A stretch of 30,066 nucleotides of DNA from an uncultured Prevotella sp. (GCA_958369755.1 CATXJC010000024.1:1-30066); one strand, 5' to 3'; positions 13,708 through 21,893 are shown, numbered from the stretch's first letter. Notes: generated by a model from the sequence alone, not told the origin. Made by a program: numbers and translations.

Positions 13708-16353
13708 ATGACGCAGAATTTATTTCCCGAAAAATCGGAGTCGCAGCCTAAAATCTATGCTTACAGAGATAAGCATAACCCCGACTTGAATGGATTGCTC
13801 AAGGTGGGCTATACCACCCAGGATACGATTACCCGAATTCATCAACAATATCAGATACTGAAGCCAAGCGGCGACCCTGTGAACATCGTCTTCGAAGAAT
13901 CGGCGATGCGGCAGGATGGTACTGTCTTCACCGATCATGAGGTGCACCGCATGCTGCTCAGAATGGGTTGTCAGAAAGTGGCTGGCGAATGGTTCCGCTG
14001 CACCCCGGAGGATGTGAAGAAGGCATGGCTTGCCGTGAGAGACAGAAGCGAAACCATCTACGACCGCACCGAAACTTTCCCGATGCGACCTGAGCAGCAG
14101 GAAGCCGTGAACAAGACTGCCGAATATTTCAATCGCTTCCAGCATGACCATGAGCATACTCCTCATTTCCTCTGGAATTGCAAGATGCGATTCGGCAAGA
14201 CTTTTACTACCTATCAGTTGGCGCTTCGCATGAAGTGGCGCCGACTGCTGGTGCTTACCTTCAAGCCTGCCGTGGTACAAGCTTGGGAGGAAGACCTGAT
14301 GCGCCATCAGGATTTCGAGGGTTGGCAATTCATCAATGCCAAGACTCAAACCGATGAGGACATCGACATCAACAAGCCATTCGTCTGCTTCGGTTCCTTC
14401 CAGGATTTCCTGGGCAAGAGCAAGAGCGGAGGCATGAAGGCGAAACACGAATGGACGCGAGCCTTCAACTGGGATTGCGTGGTGCTGGATGAATATCATT
14501 TTGGTGCATGGCGAGAGGAAGCGCAGGAACTGATTGGCTCCAGGGAAGACATCAAGATGCAGAAGAAAGCCATGGTTGAATCGGAGAAGGAACTGAGTCA
14601 GGAGATAGAAAATCCTGATTATTTTGATGAGGACATGATGCCAATCACGGCTCGTCATTATCTCTATCTTTCGGGCACGCCATTCCGTGCACTTGCTTCG
14701 GGCGACTTTATCGAGGATGAAATCTACAACTGGACTTATTCTGACGAGCAGCGTGCCAAGGAGGATTGGGAGAATGCGCATCCTAAGATTTCTCATCCGC
14801 AATCTTCTTATCACCTATCATCTCAAACTCAGACATTACCCTTGCAGGGGTATGCTGCGGAGGATACATCGCTGCCCGAGAGGATGAACCCCTATGCCTC
14901 GCTCCCGAGAATGGTGCTGATGACCTATCAGTTGCCACCTTCCATTGCCGCCGTAGCGAATGATGGAGAGTTTGACGAATTCGACCTCAATACGTTCTTC
15001 CTGGCAGATGGAGAAGGCGAGGAGGCATGCTTCCATTTTCATGATGATGTGCAGAAATGGCTCGACTTGTTGCGTGGCAACTATCTGCCTGCATCTATCG
15101 ACCATTTGAAGCAAAACAACAGAAAACCGCCTCTTCCTTTCTATGATTCAAGACTTTACGGTGTGCTGGCACATACGCTGTGGTTTCTTCCCAACGTGGC
15201 TTCCTGCTATGCTATGAGGAATCTGCTGGCAGAATCGCAGAATACTTTCTATCATGAATATCAGGTGATTGTTTGTGCTGGAACCAAGGCTGGAATCGGA
15301 CTTGATGCCCTTGCGCCTGTAGAGCGGGCGATGGAGAATCCAGATCCTCTGCATTGCAAATCCATCACTTTGAGTTGTGGTAAACTGACCACGGGGGTAA
15401 CCATGAAACCATGGACTGGTATCTTTATGCTTCGTGATACGTCGAGTCCGGAAACATACTTCCAGGCTGCCTTCCGAGTGCAGTCGCCATGGACCATTAC
15501 CAATCGTGATGGGTTGCATCCCAACCAGACGGAGATTTTGAAGCAGGAGTGTTACGTTTTCGATTTCTCGCCAAATAGGGCTTTGAGAAAGTTGTCGGAA
15601 TATAGCAGTCAGCTGAATGTGGATGCCGACAAGACTCCGGAGCAGAAGGTGGATGATCTGATTCATTTCTTGCCCGTAATCTGCTATCAGGATGGAGCGA
15701 TGAAGATATTGAATGCTGGTGAGGTGCTTGATATGGCAACGAGCAATACTTCTGCCACCTTGCTGGCTAGAAGATGGGAGAGTGCCACGCTGGTGAATGT
15801 AACCAATGGTGTGTTGGAAAAGCTGCTGAATAACGAGCAGGCGATGCAAGCTCTGATGAACATTGAGGGATTCAGAAGTTTGAATGAGGACATTCAGACC
15901 ATCATTACCAAGACCGACCACATCAAAAAGACTAAGAAAGTGGCTTCAGACTCGGATGATGGTCTTTCGAAAAAGGAGAAGAAGGAATTAAGCGAAGAGG
16001 AGAAGGAAGTAAAGAGCAAGCGCAAGATGATACAGGAGAAACTCATCAAGTTTGCCACTCGTATTCCTATCTTTATGTATCTTACGGATTATCGTGAGCG
16101 CAGTCTTCGGGATGTCATCATGCAGTTGGAGCCGGGGCTTTTTGCCAAGGTTACGGGTCTGACCAAGAAGGATTTTGAGTTGCTGGTGAACCTGGGAGTA
16201 TTTAATGAGGCGTTGATGAACGATGCCGTCTTCAAGTTCAAGCGCTACGAGGACAGCAGTCTTACCTATACGGGCATCAACCGTCATAAGGAGGATGAGA
16301 AAGTGGGCTTGTGGAGCACCACGATTTCCAGGGAAGAACTTTATAGTGAATGA
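13708..16353 (+). CDS. GIY-YIG (T5orf172-like) nuclease fused to SF2 helicase, restriction subunit
   Basis: 881 residues. Residues ~15-98 form a GIY-YIG-type nuclease: Y17-x-Y19, KVGYT (32-36), R43, catalytic-type E78 in TDHEVH, and EWF (94-96). The helicase follows: Q-motif-like RPEQQEAV (127-134), Walker A variant NCKMRFGKT (157-165), DEYH box (261-264), SGTPFRA (322-328), and motif V/VI region TTGVT...ETYFQAAFRVQSPW (about 560-592). A lysine/glutamate-rich linker lies near 740-775. Such a nuclease-translocase next to methylases is expected to cut unmethylated foreign DNA. No Shine-Dalgarno is evident. An ATG at 13701 in another frame opens only a 16-codon ORF overlapping the start. A terminator follows at 16369-16402. 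Confidence 0.87.
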   Translation: MTQNLFPEKSESQPKIYAYRDKHNPDLNGLLKVGYTTQDTITRIHQQYQILKPSGDPVNIVFEESAMRQDGTVFTDHEVHRMLLRMGCQKVAGEWFRCTPEDVKKAWLAVRDRSETIYDRTETFPMRPEQQEAVNKTAEYFNRFQHDHEHTPHFLWNCKMRFGKTFTTYQLALRMKWRRLLVLTFKPAVVQAWEEDLMRHQDFEGWQFINAKTQTDEDIDINKPFVCFGSFQDFLGKSKSGGMKAKHEWTRAFNWDCVVLDEYHFGAWREEAQELIGSREDIKMQKKAMVESEKELSQEIENPDYFDEDMMPITARHYLYLSGTPFRALASGDFIEDEIYNWTYSDEQRAKEDWENAHPKISHPQSSYHLSSQTQTLPLQGYAAEDTSLPERMNPYASLPRMVLMTYQLPPSIAAVANDGEFDEFDLNTFFLADGEGEEACFHFHDDVQKWLDLLRGNYLPASIDHLKQNNRKPPLPFYDSRLYGVLAHTLWFLPNVASCYAMRNLLAESQNTFYHEYQVIVCAGTKAGIGLDALAPVERAMENPDPLHCKSITLSCGKLTTGVTMKPWTGIFMLRDTSSPETYFQAAFRVQSPWTITNRDGLHPNQTEILKQECYVFDFSPNRALRKLSEYSSQLNVDADKTPEQKVDDLIHFLPVICYQDGAMKILNAGEVLDMATSNTSATLLARRWESATLVNVTNGVLEKLLNNEQAMQALMNIEGFRSLNEDIQTIITKTDHIKKTKKVASDSDDGLSKKEKKELSEEEKEVKSKRKMIQEKLIKFATRIPIFMYLTDYRERSLRDVIMQLEPGLFAKVTGLTKKDFELLVNLGVFNEALMNDAVFKFKRYEDSSLTYTGINRHKEDEKVGLWSTTISREELYSE

Positions 16354-16368
16354 ATCTAGATGATAAAA

Positions 16369-16402
16369 AAAGCCAGCCTTTTCGCATGAGAAGGCTGGCT
16401 TT
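16369..16402 (+). terminator. Rho-independent terminator of the restriction-modification-like operon
   Basis: AAAGCCAGCCTT (16369-16380) pairs perfectly with AAGGCTGGCTTT (16391-16402), followed by CTTGTTCTTT. Confidence 0.88.
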
Positions 16403-16502
16403 CTTGTTCTTTACGTGGGGATTTTATCCGCATAATCCTTTAAATTTCAGCGTTCTCTGCCATTTTCTATAAGTTTTTCTTGCGAGTTCCAATCTTTCTT
16501 CG

Positions 16503-16510
16503 TATTTTTG
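16503..16510 (+). promoter_or_regulatory. Putative -7 box of the RelE/ParE module
   Basis: TATTTTTG matches TAnnTTTG, 39 bp before the antitoxin ATG. The best -33 candidate is only TTG at 16480-16482. Confidence 0.45.
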
Positions 16511-16539
16511 CACCAATAAGTAACGTGGAACTTTAAAAG

Positions 16540-16570
16540 CGAAAGAAATATGGAGGAAAAGAAATATCAT
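16540..16570 (+). repeat. 31-bp direct repeat, copy 1 (RBS and first codons of the antitoxin)
   Basis: This 31-bp sequence, starting CGAAAGAAATATGGAGG, recurs exactly at 17169-17199. It covers the RBS region, the ATG at 16550 and the first seven codons (MEEKKYH) of the antitoxin-like gene. The two copies flank the whole two-gene module. Confidence 0.92.
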
Positions 16571-16819
16571 ATCGATGAATCGGAGATTGCGGGGGATAAG
16601 GTTTGTGAGCCATCACCTGCTTATCGTTCGGCAACATCAGCATCATCCGTATCATGGGATGAGGCTTATGATACCGATTCCTATCCTATGGGGCGCTCGC
16701 TGGAGCAGGTGATGGAGCATTGTGAAGAGGTAGAGAAATACTTGGATGATCCTGACCATTGGATTTCCATAGATGAATTTGAAGCGCAGATGCGAAAGGC
16801 AATACCGGGATGGAAATAG
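16550..16819 (+). CDS. Antitoxin-like protein paired with a RelE/ParE toxin
   Basis: 89 residues, very acidic, with a low-complexity first half (SPAYRSATSASSV) and a helical second half (RSLEQVMEHCEEVEKYL, SIDEFEAQMRKAIPGWK) of the kind that wraps a RelE-fold toxin. No DNA-binding N-terminus is evident. The stop codon overlaps the toxin start (10-nt overlap), giving coupled translation. Identity as an antitoxin is inferred from this pairing. Confidence 0.78.
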   Translation: MEEKKYHIDESEIAGDKVCEPSPAYRSATSASSVSWDEAYDTDSYPMGRSLEQVMEHCEEVEKYLDDPDHWISIDEFEAQMRKAIPGWK

Positions 16820-17157
16820 TAGAAATAAAAGTTGAAAGGCTTTTTCTTGCAGAATTTCAAAAGTGTGTGGCATATGCACTTTCTGAATTTGGAAGGAAAA
16901 CGGTGAAGAATTGGAATGCTGAGTATGAGAAGATTAGGCATCGTTTGGAAATTATGCCGACCGGCTATCCTTTTGTTCCAGAATTGCAGAAATGGCAAAA
17001 GTATCGTGGCGCCATCATCATGAAGAACTTCAAGATTATCTATTTCTATGATGAAGATTCAAATCTTGTACGAATTGTGGATCTCTGGTATATGCGCCAA
17101 GACCCTAGTAAGCTGAACCTGCGAGCCAGAAAGATAGAAAGAAAGGAATATCATTAG
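16810..17157 (+). CDS. RelE/ParE-family toxin
   Basis: 115 residues with the RelE/ParE fold signature: N-terminal strand (MEIVEIKVERLFLAEFQ), long helices (ALSEFGRKTVKNWNAEYEKIRHRLEIMP), a central strand pair (YRGAIIMKNFKIIYFYDED) and VRIVDLWYMRQDPSKL at the end. RelE members cleave mRNA on the ribosome and ParE members poison gyrase; the sequence does not decide between them. It is translated by overlap with the antitoxin gene. Confidence 0.88.
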   Translation: MEIVEIKVERLFLAEFQKCVAYALSEFGRKTVKNWNAEYEKIRHRLEIMPTGYPFVPELQKWQKYRGAIIMKNFKIIYFYDEDSNLVRIVDLWYMRQDPSKLNLRARKIERKEYH

Positions 17158-17168
17158 AATTATAAACA

Positions 17169-17199
17169 CGAAAGAAATATGGAGGAAAAGAAATATCAT
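17169..17199 (+). repeat. 31-bp direct repeat, copy 2
   Basis: Exact copy of 16540-16570, located 12 bp after the toxin stop. Confidence 0.92.
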
Positions 17200-17241
17200 T
17201 CTTCTCTTTTCTGTCGGATTCTTGAAAAAGTATTTAGGTGA
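17179..17241 (+). pseudogene. Truncated second start of the antitoxin gene
   Basis: The ATG in repeat copy 2 opens MEEKKYH followed by 13 unrelated residues and a TGA supplied by the first unit of the GGTGAAGAGT element at 17236. It looks like the remains of a duplicated module whose second copy was lost or interrupted. It retains the RBS, so a 20-residue peptide could still be made. Confidence 0.6.
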
Positions 17242-17344
17242 AGAGTGGTGAAGAGTGGGTGAAGAGCTTCTGAGAACTCTTCACCTCCGCCAACCGCCCT
17301 GTTTATCGGTATTCCGGAGGGGTTGGTGAAGAGTGAAGAGTATT
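17236..17344. repeat. Dispersed GGTGAAGAGT element, copy C
   Basis: Three GGTGAAGAGT-type units (17237-17267), then CTCTTCACC, CGCCAACC, CTGTTTATCGG, and GGTGAAGAGTGAAGAGT at the right end. Same order as copy B at 10039-10147, about 7.2 kb away. It sits between the toxin module and the patatin gene. Confidence 0.88.
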
Positions 17345-17382
17345 TGCTGTGTCAGTTATTCATTTTAATAAGGAGCAATATG

Positions 17383-19617
17383 ATGGTACATCGAGATAAG
17401 ATATTATGTTTTTGGGTTTTATTCTGCTGCTTCTTTGCTCATACTCCTCTGCAAGCCCAGCAGCCACGCAAGAAGGTGGGATTGGTGTTGGGTGGAGGTG
17501 GTGCCAAGGGCGCGGCTGAAGTAGGTGTGCTCAAGGTGCTGGAAGAGGCTGATATTCCTGTAGATTATATTGCCGGAACCAGTATCGGTGCCATCGTGGG
17601 CGGACTCTATGCCATCGGCTACGATGCTGCGGATATTGATAGCCTCTACCGTAACCAGAACTGGCTTTTCCTTTTGAGCGACCAGGTGAAACGTGAATCG
17701 GAGACTTTTCTTTCTAAAGAAGAAAGGGAGAAATATATCGTTCATATTCCTCTTTCCAAAGAGAGGAAGTTTTCGTTGCCTACCGGTTATGTGAAGGGGC
17801 AGAATATCTTTAACCTTTTCTCTAAACTTACCGTGGGGTATCATCAGGTGGATGATTTCTCCAACCTACCTATTCCTTTCCGTTGCGTGGCGGTAGATCT
17901 GGTAGAAGGCAAGGAGGTGGTGTTTTCATCGGGCTCGTTGCCATTGGCGATGCGTGCCAGCATGTCGATACCGGGCGTTTTTGCTCCGGTAGAATGGAAA
18001 GGGAAGATGCTGGTGGATGGTGGCGCCTTGAACAATCTGCCGGTTGATGTGGCAAAGGAAATGGGAGCGGATGTGATTATCTGTGTAGATTTGAGTACCG
18101 GTTGGAAGAAGAAGGAAGAGCTGAAATCGGCTTCTTCTGTTGTTGAACAGCTCATAAGTATGATGGGGCAGAACAAATACCGGAAGAATATGGCTGAAGC
18201 CGATCTTTATATCAATCCTTCTCTGAAAGGTTATTCGGCAGCCAGTTTCCAATCTGAAGCCATTGATACCATGATACAGCGGGGAGAACAGGCTGCCCGT
18301 CAGAAATGGGATGAGCTGATGGCTCTGAGAAAGTATATCTATGCTGATGCTTGTGATTCAGTAGCCTCTGATGATACATTACAGGATAAACGCCTCAAAC
18401 AGCCGAAACCTTCTCAGACGGAAGCTTATCATATAGGAAGCATCCGGATAGAAGGCATCAGCGGAGAGGAGGAAAAGTGGATTAGAAAGAAAATTGCTTT
18501 ACGGGAGAATTCGGAAGTCAGTCCTGAGGAGATAGATGGCACACTTGCCATGCTCAGGGGACTGAATATCTTTTCGCGTGTAGAATACAGACAGTCTAAC
18601 GAGGAACCTTATGACCTGGTATTCATGCTGGAACCCAACGAATCGAGAAGAATCAGTGTAGGTGCACGTTTTGATACGCAGGATTTGGCGAGCGTCATTG
18701 CTCAGATATCCAATAACCAGCAGTTTTCTACCCGTCATCACTATGCCTTTACAGGACGCATTTCCCGTAATCCCTATCTGGAAATGAAATATGCCTATGG
18801 CAACCTTTTCGGAGCGAAAATTGGCTTTTCCTATCGTATGGCTCATTATGATTTCGACCTTTATGCGGATAAGCATAAGTTGGATGCCCTGGAGTTTCTT
18901 TCGCATTCTTTCGCTGGATTCTATACCCGCGATATCGGTAATTTCAGATTGAAATCGGGAGTGCAGTTTGATTATTACCATTATCATTCTGATATGTTCG
19001 AACGCGACGGAAGCATCCAGACACGTTCGTCAGACCATTTTCTGAACTACTTTGCATCTGTTGTGATGGATACTTACGACCGCCGCTATTTCCCGACCCG
19101 TGGCAGCCGCATTCAGGTTCAGGGCATTCTGCATACGGATGACGGAATACATTATGCTGATGGTAATCCTTTCGGTGAAGCTGTTTTTCAAGGAGAATGT
19201 GCCGTACGTCTCAATTCCAGATTCTATCTGCTTCCTAAGCTCAAGAGCCGCTTCTTGTTTGGCAGTTCCGTACCTGCCATTTATCAGAATTATGCAGGTG
19301 GAGTAGCTGACGGTTACTATCTGCCTTGGCAAGTGGCATGGGAGAGTGCGCAGCATGTTCATCTGCTGGAGCGCAATGTGGTGACTGGTCAGCTTGGTTT
19401 CCGCTATCGGGTGAAAGGAAAGTTCTATCTTACCGCTCTGGGAGAGTATGGCAAGGAAGCCCGCAAGTTTTCTCATATTCTCATCGGTGATGATTTGTGG
19501 GGAGGAGCCTTGAGAGCATCCTATGATTTCGTATTGGGTCCGGTAAGCATTCAGGCTAATTATTCTAGTTTGGGTAAGAATGTAGGATTCTATATCAATG
19601 CAGGATTCTTGTTCTGA
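17383..19617 (+). CDS. Patatin-like phospholipase fused to an Omp85 barrel (type Vd-like)
   Basis: With the start at 17383 the product has 744 residues. AAGGAG at 17370-17375 is 7 nt before this ATG, against 4 nt for the ATG at 17380; the frame's earlier ATG at 17323 lies in a repeat. A signal peptide ends near QAQ (25-26). The patatin domain follows: GGGGAKG (37-43), nucleophile S67 in GTSIGA, and D212 in DGGA, together a Ser-Asp dyad. A POTRA-like segment (YHIGSIRIEGISGEEEKWI, then LRGLNIFSRVEYR) and a C-terminal barrel ending in YINAGFLF complete it. PlpD-type proteins secrete their own lipase this way; whether the lipase stays on the cell is unknown. Confidence 0.9.
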   Translation: MVHRDKILCFWVLFCCFFAHTPLQAQQPRKKVGLVLGGGGAKGAAEVGVLKVLEEADIPVDYIAGTSIGAIVGGLYAIGYDAADIDSLYRNQNWLFLLSDQVKRESETFLSKEEREKYIVHIPLSKERKFSLPTGYVKGQNIFNLFSKLTVGYHQVDDFSNLPIPFRCVAVDLVEGKEVVFSSGSLPLAMRASMSIPGVFAPVEWKGKMLVDGGALNNLPVDVAKEMGADVIICVDLSTGWKKKEELKSASSVVEQLISMMGQNKYRKNMAEADLYINPSLKGYSAASFQSEAIDTMIQRGEQAARQKWDELMALRKYIYADACDSVASDDTLQDKRLKQPKPSQTEAYHIGSIRIEGISGEEEKWIRKKIALRENSEVSPEEIDGTLAMLRGLNIFSRVEYRQSNEEPYDLVFMLEPNESRRISVGARFDTQDLASVIAQISNNQQFSTRHHYAFTGRISRNPYLEMKYAYGNLFGAKIGFSYRMAHYDFDLYADKHKLDALEFLSHSFAGFYTRDIGNFRLKSGVQFDYYHYHSDMFERDGSIQTRSSDHFLNYFASVVMDTYDRRYFPTRGSRIQVQGILHTDDGIHYADGNPFGEAVFQGECAVRLNSRFYLLPKLKSRFLFGSSVPAIYQNYAGGVADGYYLPWQVAWESAQHVHLLERNVVTGQLGFRYRVKGKFYLTALGEYGKEARKFSHILIGDDLWGGALRASYDFVLGPVSIQANYSSLGKNVGFYINAGFLF

Positions 19618-19661
19618 TTTCCTTAAATGCTGCCCATATAATAAATAAGGTGGGGTTTCTC

Positions 19662-19692
19662 TTTGCCGAACAAGAATAAATCATTACCTTTG
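19662..19692 (+). promoter_or_regulatory. Promoter of the S37/S28-like peptidase gene
   Basis: TTTG at 19662-19665, 19-bp spacer, TACCTTTG at 19685-19692, leaving a leader of about 70 nt. Confidence 0.75.
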
Positions 19693-19769
19693 CAGCTGTT
19701 TAGAAAACATATAGAATGTATTTTGCAATCTTGAATTTTAGAATATATTAAATAAAAAGAGAGAATAAG

Positions 19770-21074
19770 ATGAAACTGAGATTTTTGAAATTGATGCTGC
19801 TGCTCTTCATCCTGCCATTGCAGATGCTGGCGGCAGAACTGGGCGTGGCTGGTAAGCAACTGGCTGCTTTGCCTGGAGTAAGTAACGTGGAAACGCTGAA
19901 AAGTACGCATTTCCCGGAAAAGTATGTGTTCTTTATCAAGCAACAGCTCGATGCCAAGGATGCATCCAAGGGCTATTTCGAACAGAGGGTGGTGCTATGC
20001 CATAGAGGATTCGACCGTCCTACCGTGCTCGTGACAGAAGGATATAATGCCAACTATGCGTTGCGTGAAGGATATATTGAAGAACTTTCCAAACTCTTCG
20101 ATACGAATATCATTACCGTAGAGTACCGTTATTTCGACAAGTCGATGCCTAGTCCTTGCAACTGGGATTATCTTACCGTTGAGAATTCGCTCTATGACCT
20201 GCATCATGTAAACCAGACCCTGCATGCGATGTACAAGGGAAAATGGATTGCTACCGGCATCAGCAAGGGCGGACAGACTACGATGTTCTACCGTTCTTAC
20301 TTCCCTGATGATGTAGATATTTCTGTGCCATACGTAGCTCCGCTCAACAAGGGTGTGGAGGATGGACGACATGAGAAGTTCCTGCAATATCAGGTATCAA
20401 CCAAGGAAAACCGACAGAAGGTGCTCGATTTCCAGTTGCTCCTCTTCAAGCGAAAGGCTGCGTTGCTGCCAATGTTCGAGAAATATTGCAACGATAAGAA
20501 ATATGTATTCAATGCTCCGCTGGCAGAGATTTTTGATTTCTCTGTATTTGAATACGCCTTTGCTTTCTGGCAGTGGGGAGAAGACATCAACAAGATTCCT
20601 GCAAGAGAGGCAGATGACAAGACGGTGTTTGATTACTGGATCAACATGTGTGAACCTGACTATTTCACCAACTATAATGCCACAGCCTCATTTGATGTGC
20701 AGGCAGCCCGGGAGTTGGGTTATTACGGCTATTATACCAAACCATTCAAGAAATATCTCAGTATCAAGACAGCTAAGGGCTATCTGAAGAAACTGATGGT
20801 GCCAAAGGGGGCGGAAAACGTGAAGTTCTCGCCAGCACTCTATAATCATACGGTAGAGTTCTTGACCAAGAATGATCCGAAGATGGTTTATATTTATGGC
20901 GATATCGATCCTTGGGGAGCTTCGGGCATTTACGGCTTGCCTTTCACCAAGAACAAGAAGAACCTGCATGTTTATATGTGTCATGGCGGTTCGCACAAAA
21001 CTCGCATCTTGTCGTTCCCAGAGCCTACAAGACAGGAAATCATCAGTCTGATAGGTGGTTGGCTGAAGGAATAA
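19770..21074 (+). CDS. Secreted serine peptidase, S37/S28-like (tripeptidyl aminopeptidase type)
   Basis: 434 residues with an export signal (hydrophobic 8-21, cleavage after LAA). The alpha/beta-hydrolase core has YRYFDKSMPSPCNWDYLT, the nucleophile elbow G163-I-S165-K-G-G, an acidic residue in YGDIDPW (D378 or D380) and H409 in HGGSHKTR. This set matches Peptidase_S37/S28-type enzymes that release tripeptides or cleave after proline. It lacks a lipobox, so it is probably periplasmic or secreted. It has its own promoter and is followed by the tRNA. Confidence 0.82.
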   Translation: MKLRFLKLMLLLFILPLQMLAAELGVAGKQLAALPGVSNVETLKSTHFPEKYVFFIKQQLDAKDASKGYFEQRVVLCHRGFDRPTVLVTEGYNANYALREGYIEELSKLFDTNIITVEYRYFDKSMPSPCNWDYLTVENSLYDLHHVNQTLHAMYKGKWIATGISKGGQTTMFYRSYFPDDVDISVPYVAPLNKGVEDGRHEKFLQYQVSTKENRQKVLDFQLLLFKRKAALLPMFEKYCNDKKYVFNAPLAEIFDFSVFEYAFAFWQWGEDINKIPAREADDKTVFDYWINMCEPDYFTNYNATASFDVQAARELGYYGYYTKPFKKYLSIKTAKGYLKKLMVPKGAENVKFSPALYNHTVEFLTKNDPKMVYIYGDIDPWGASGIYGLPFTKNKKNLHVYMCHGGSHKTRILSFPEPTRQEIISLIGGWLKE

Positions 21075-21137
21075 TGCTTTCATCAACCAACCATGATGGA
21101 TAAAATGAAAGATTTTTTCAAAAAATATCCATAAAAG

Positions 21138-21169
21138 TTTGGTGGTTTCAGAAAAATGTATTACCTTTG
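21138..21169 (+). promoter_or_regulatory. Promoter of the tRNA-Lys gene
   Basis: TTTG at 21138-21141, 20-bp spacer, TACCTTTG at 21162-21169, about 33 bp before the mature tRNA 5' end. Confidence 0.72.
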
Positions 21170-21202
21170 CACTCGCTTTTGAAAACAAAGCTTTTAGCAG
21201 AG

Positions 21203-21275
21203 GCACCCTTAGCTCAGTTGGTAGAGCAACTGACTCTTAATCAGTGGGTCTAGGGTTCGAATCCCTAAGGGTGTA
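21203..21275 (+). tRNA. tRNA-Lys (anticodon CTT)
   Basis: The acceptor arm GCACCCT (21203-21209) pairs with AGGGTGT (21268-21274), with discriminator A at 21275. The D arm (AGCTCAGTTGGTAGAGC), the anticodon loop CTCTTAA between ACTGA and TCAGT, and the GGTTCGAATCC T-loop are intact. No CCA is encoded. A strong terminator follows immediately. Confidence 0.96.
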
Positions 21276-21276
21276 C

Positions 21277-21318
21277 AAAAAACTCCGAAGAATCAATCTT
21301 GGTTCTTCGGAGTTTTTT
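21277..21318 (+). terminator. Terminator of the tRNA-Lys gene
   Basis: A 16-bp perfect stem: AAAAAACTCCGAAGAA (21277-21292) and its complement at 21303-21318, ending in a run of seven T. Confidence 0.93.
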
Positions 21319-21371
21319 TGTATCTATGCCCGGCATGGAGTAACTCTCTTTTTATCGTATCTTTGCAACCG

Positions 21372-21638
21372 ATGAATAGAACAGACTTGACACAAGGTAG
21401 CATTTTGGGGAATATCACGACCTTTCTGTTACCTTATATTCTGGCTTATTTCCTACAGAATCTCTATGGTTTGGCCGATCTTTTCGTGATAGGTAGATAT
21501 TGTGGTGTAGATAGTACTACGGCTGTATCTAATGGTGCGCAGGTAATTATGGGCTATCATTTTGGACTTTGTTCTGGAAGCAGCAGAGCGTTACTCTATA
21601 GATGCTACAGAGTTGCTGGCAGATTTCATCGAAAGTAA
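21372..21638 (+). pseudogene. MATE-family efflux transporter, N-terminal remnant
   Basis: From ATG 21372 about 58 residues match the start of MATE transporters: TQGSILGNITTFLLPYILAYF, QNLYGLADLFVIGRYCG and AVSNGAQV. The expected continuation is lost at about 21545 and unrelated residues run to a stop at 21638. A full transporter has about 440-460 residues. A -7 box TATCTTTG lies at 21358-21365. A large deletion joins it to the fragment at 21547-21690. Confidence 0.82.
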
Positions 21639-21690
21639 TCCTGTTTCCCATACGCTACGTAATATGTATATTTATAAACAAGCAAGTTGA
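21547..21690 (+). pseudogene. C-terminal remnant of an unidentified gene
   Basis: In a different frame from the MATE remnant, 47 codons read LWAIILDFVLEAAERYSID and then ATELLADFIESNPVSHTLRN, ending MYIYKQAS at TGA 21688-21690. It has protein-like composition (helical, NPVS turn) but no start, and a stop lies just upstream (21544-21546). I do not recognise the family. It appears to be the end of a second gene brought next to the MATE start by deletion. Confidence 0.5.
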
Positions 21691-21830
21691 TATTTATTCA
21701 CTTGCGAAACTTTAGTAATTTACAATTAATAGTTTATAGTTTGCTGTTTACTGATGATTTTGGGGGAATTGGCTGATAAGTTGCTGATGGGCTGGGGGCG
21801 ATATAGGGGCGTCAGTCTGAGAATATTAAC

Positions 21831-21870
21831 AAAAAAGAGTGTGTCATGAATTTATGATACACTCTTTTTT
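21831..21870. terminator. Bidirectional terminator downstream of thiH
   Basis: A 17-bp stem with one G-T pair: left AAAAAAGAGTGTGTCAT (21831-21847), right 21854-21870, 6-nt loop, with T runs in both directions. It ends the thi operon, 24 bp after the thiH stop. Confidence 0.88.
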
Positions 21871-21893
21871 TATTCTGTTTAATTACATCTTCT

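Noticed and set aside
13720..14814. 364-codon minus-strand open frame opposite the nuclease-helicase
   Set aside because: Antisense shadow of a clear GIY-YIG/SF2 gene.
17323..17382. Upstream start for the patatin gene
   Set aside because: The ATG at 17323 is inside the dispersed repeat with no RBS, while AAGGAG sits correctly before 17383.
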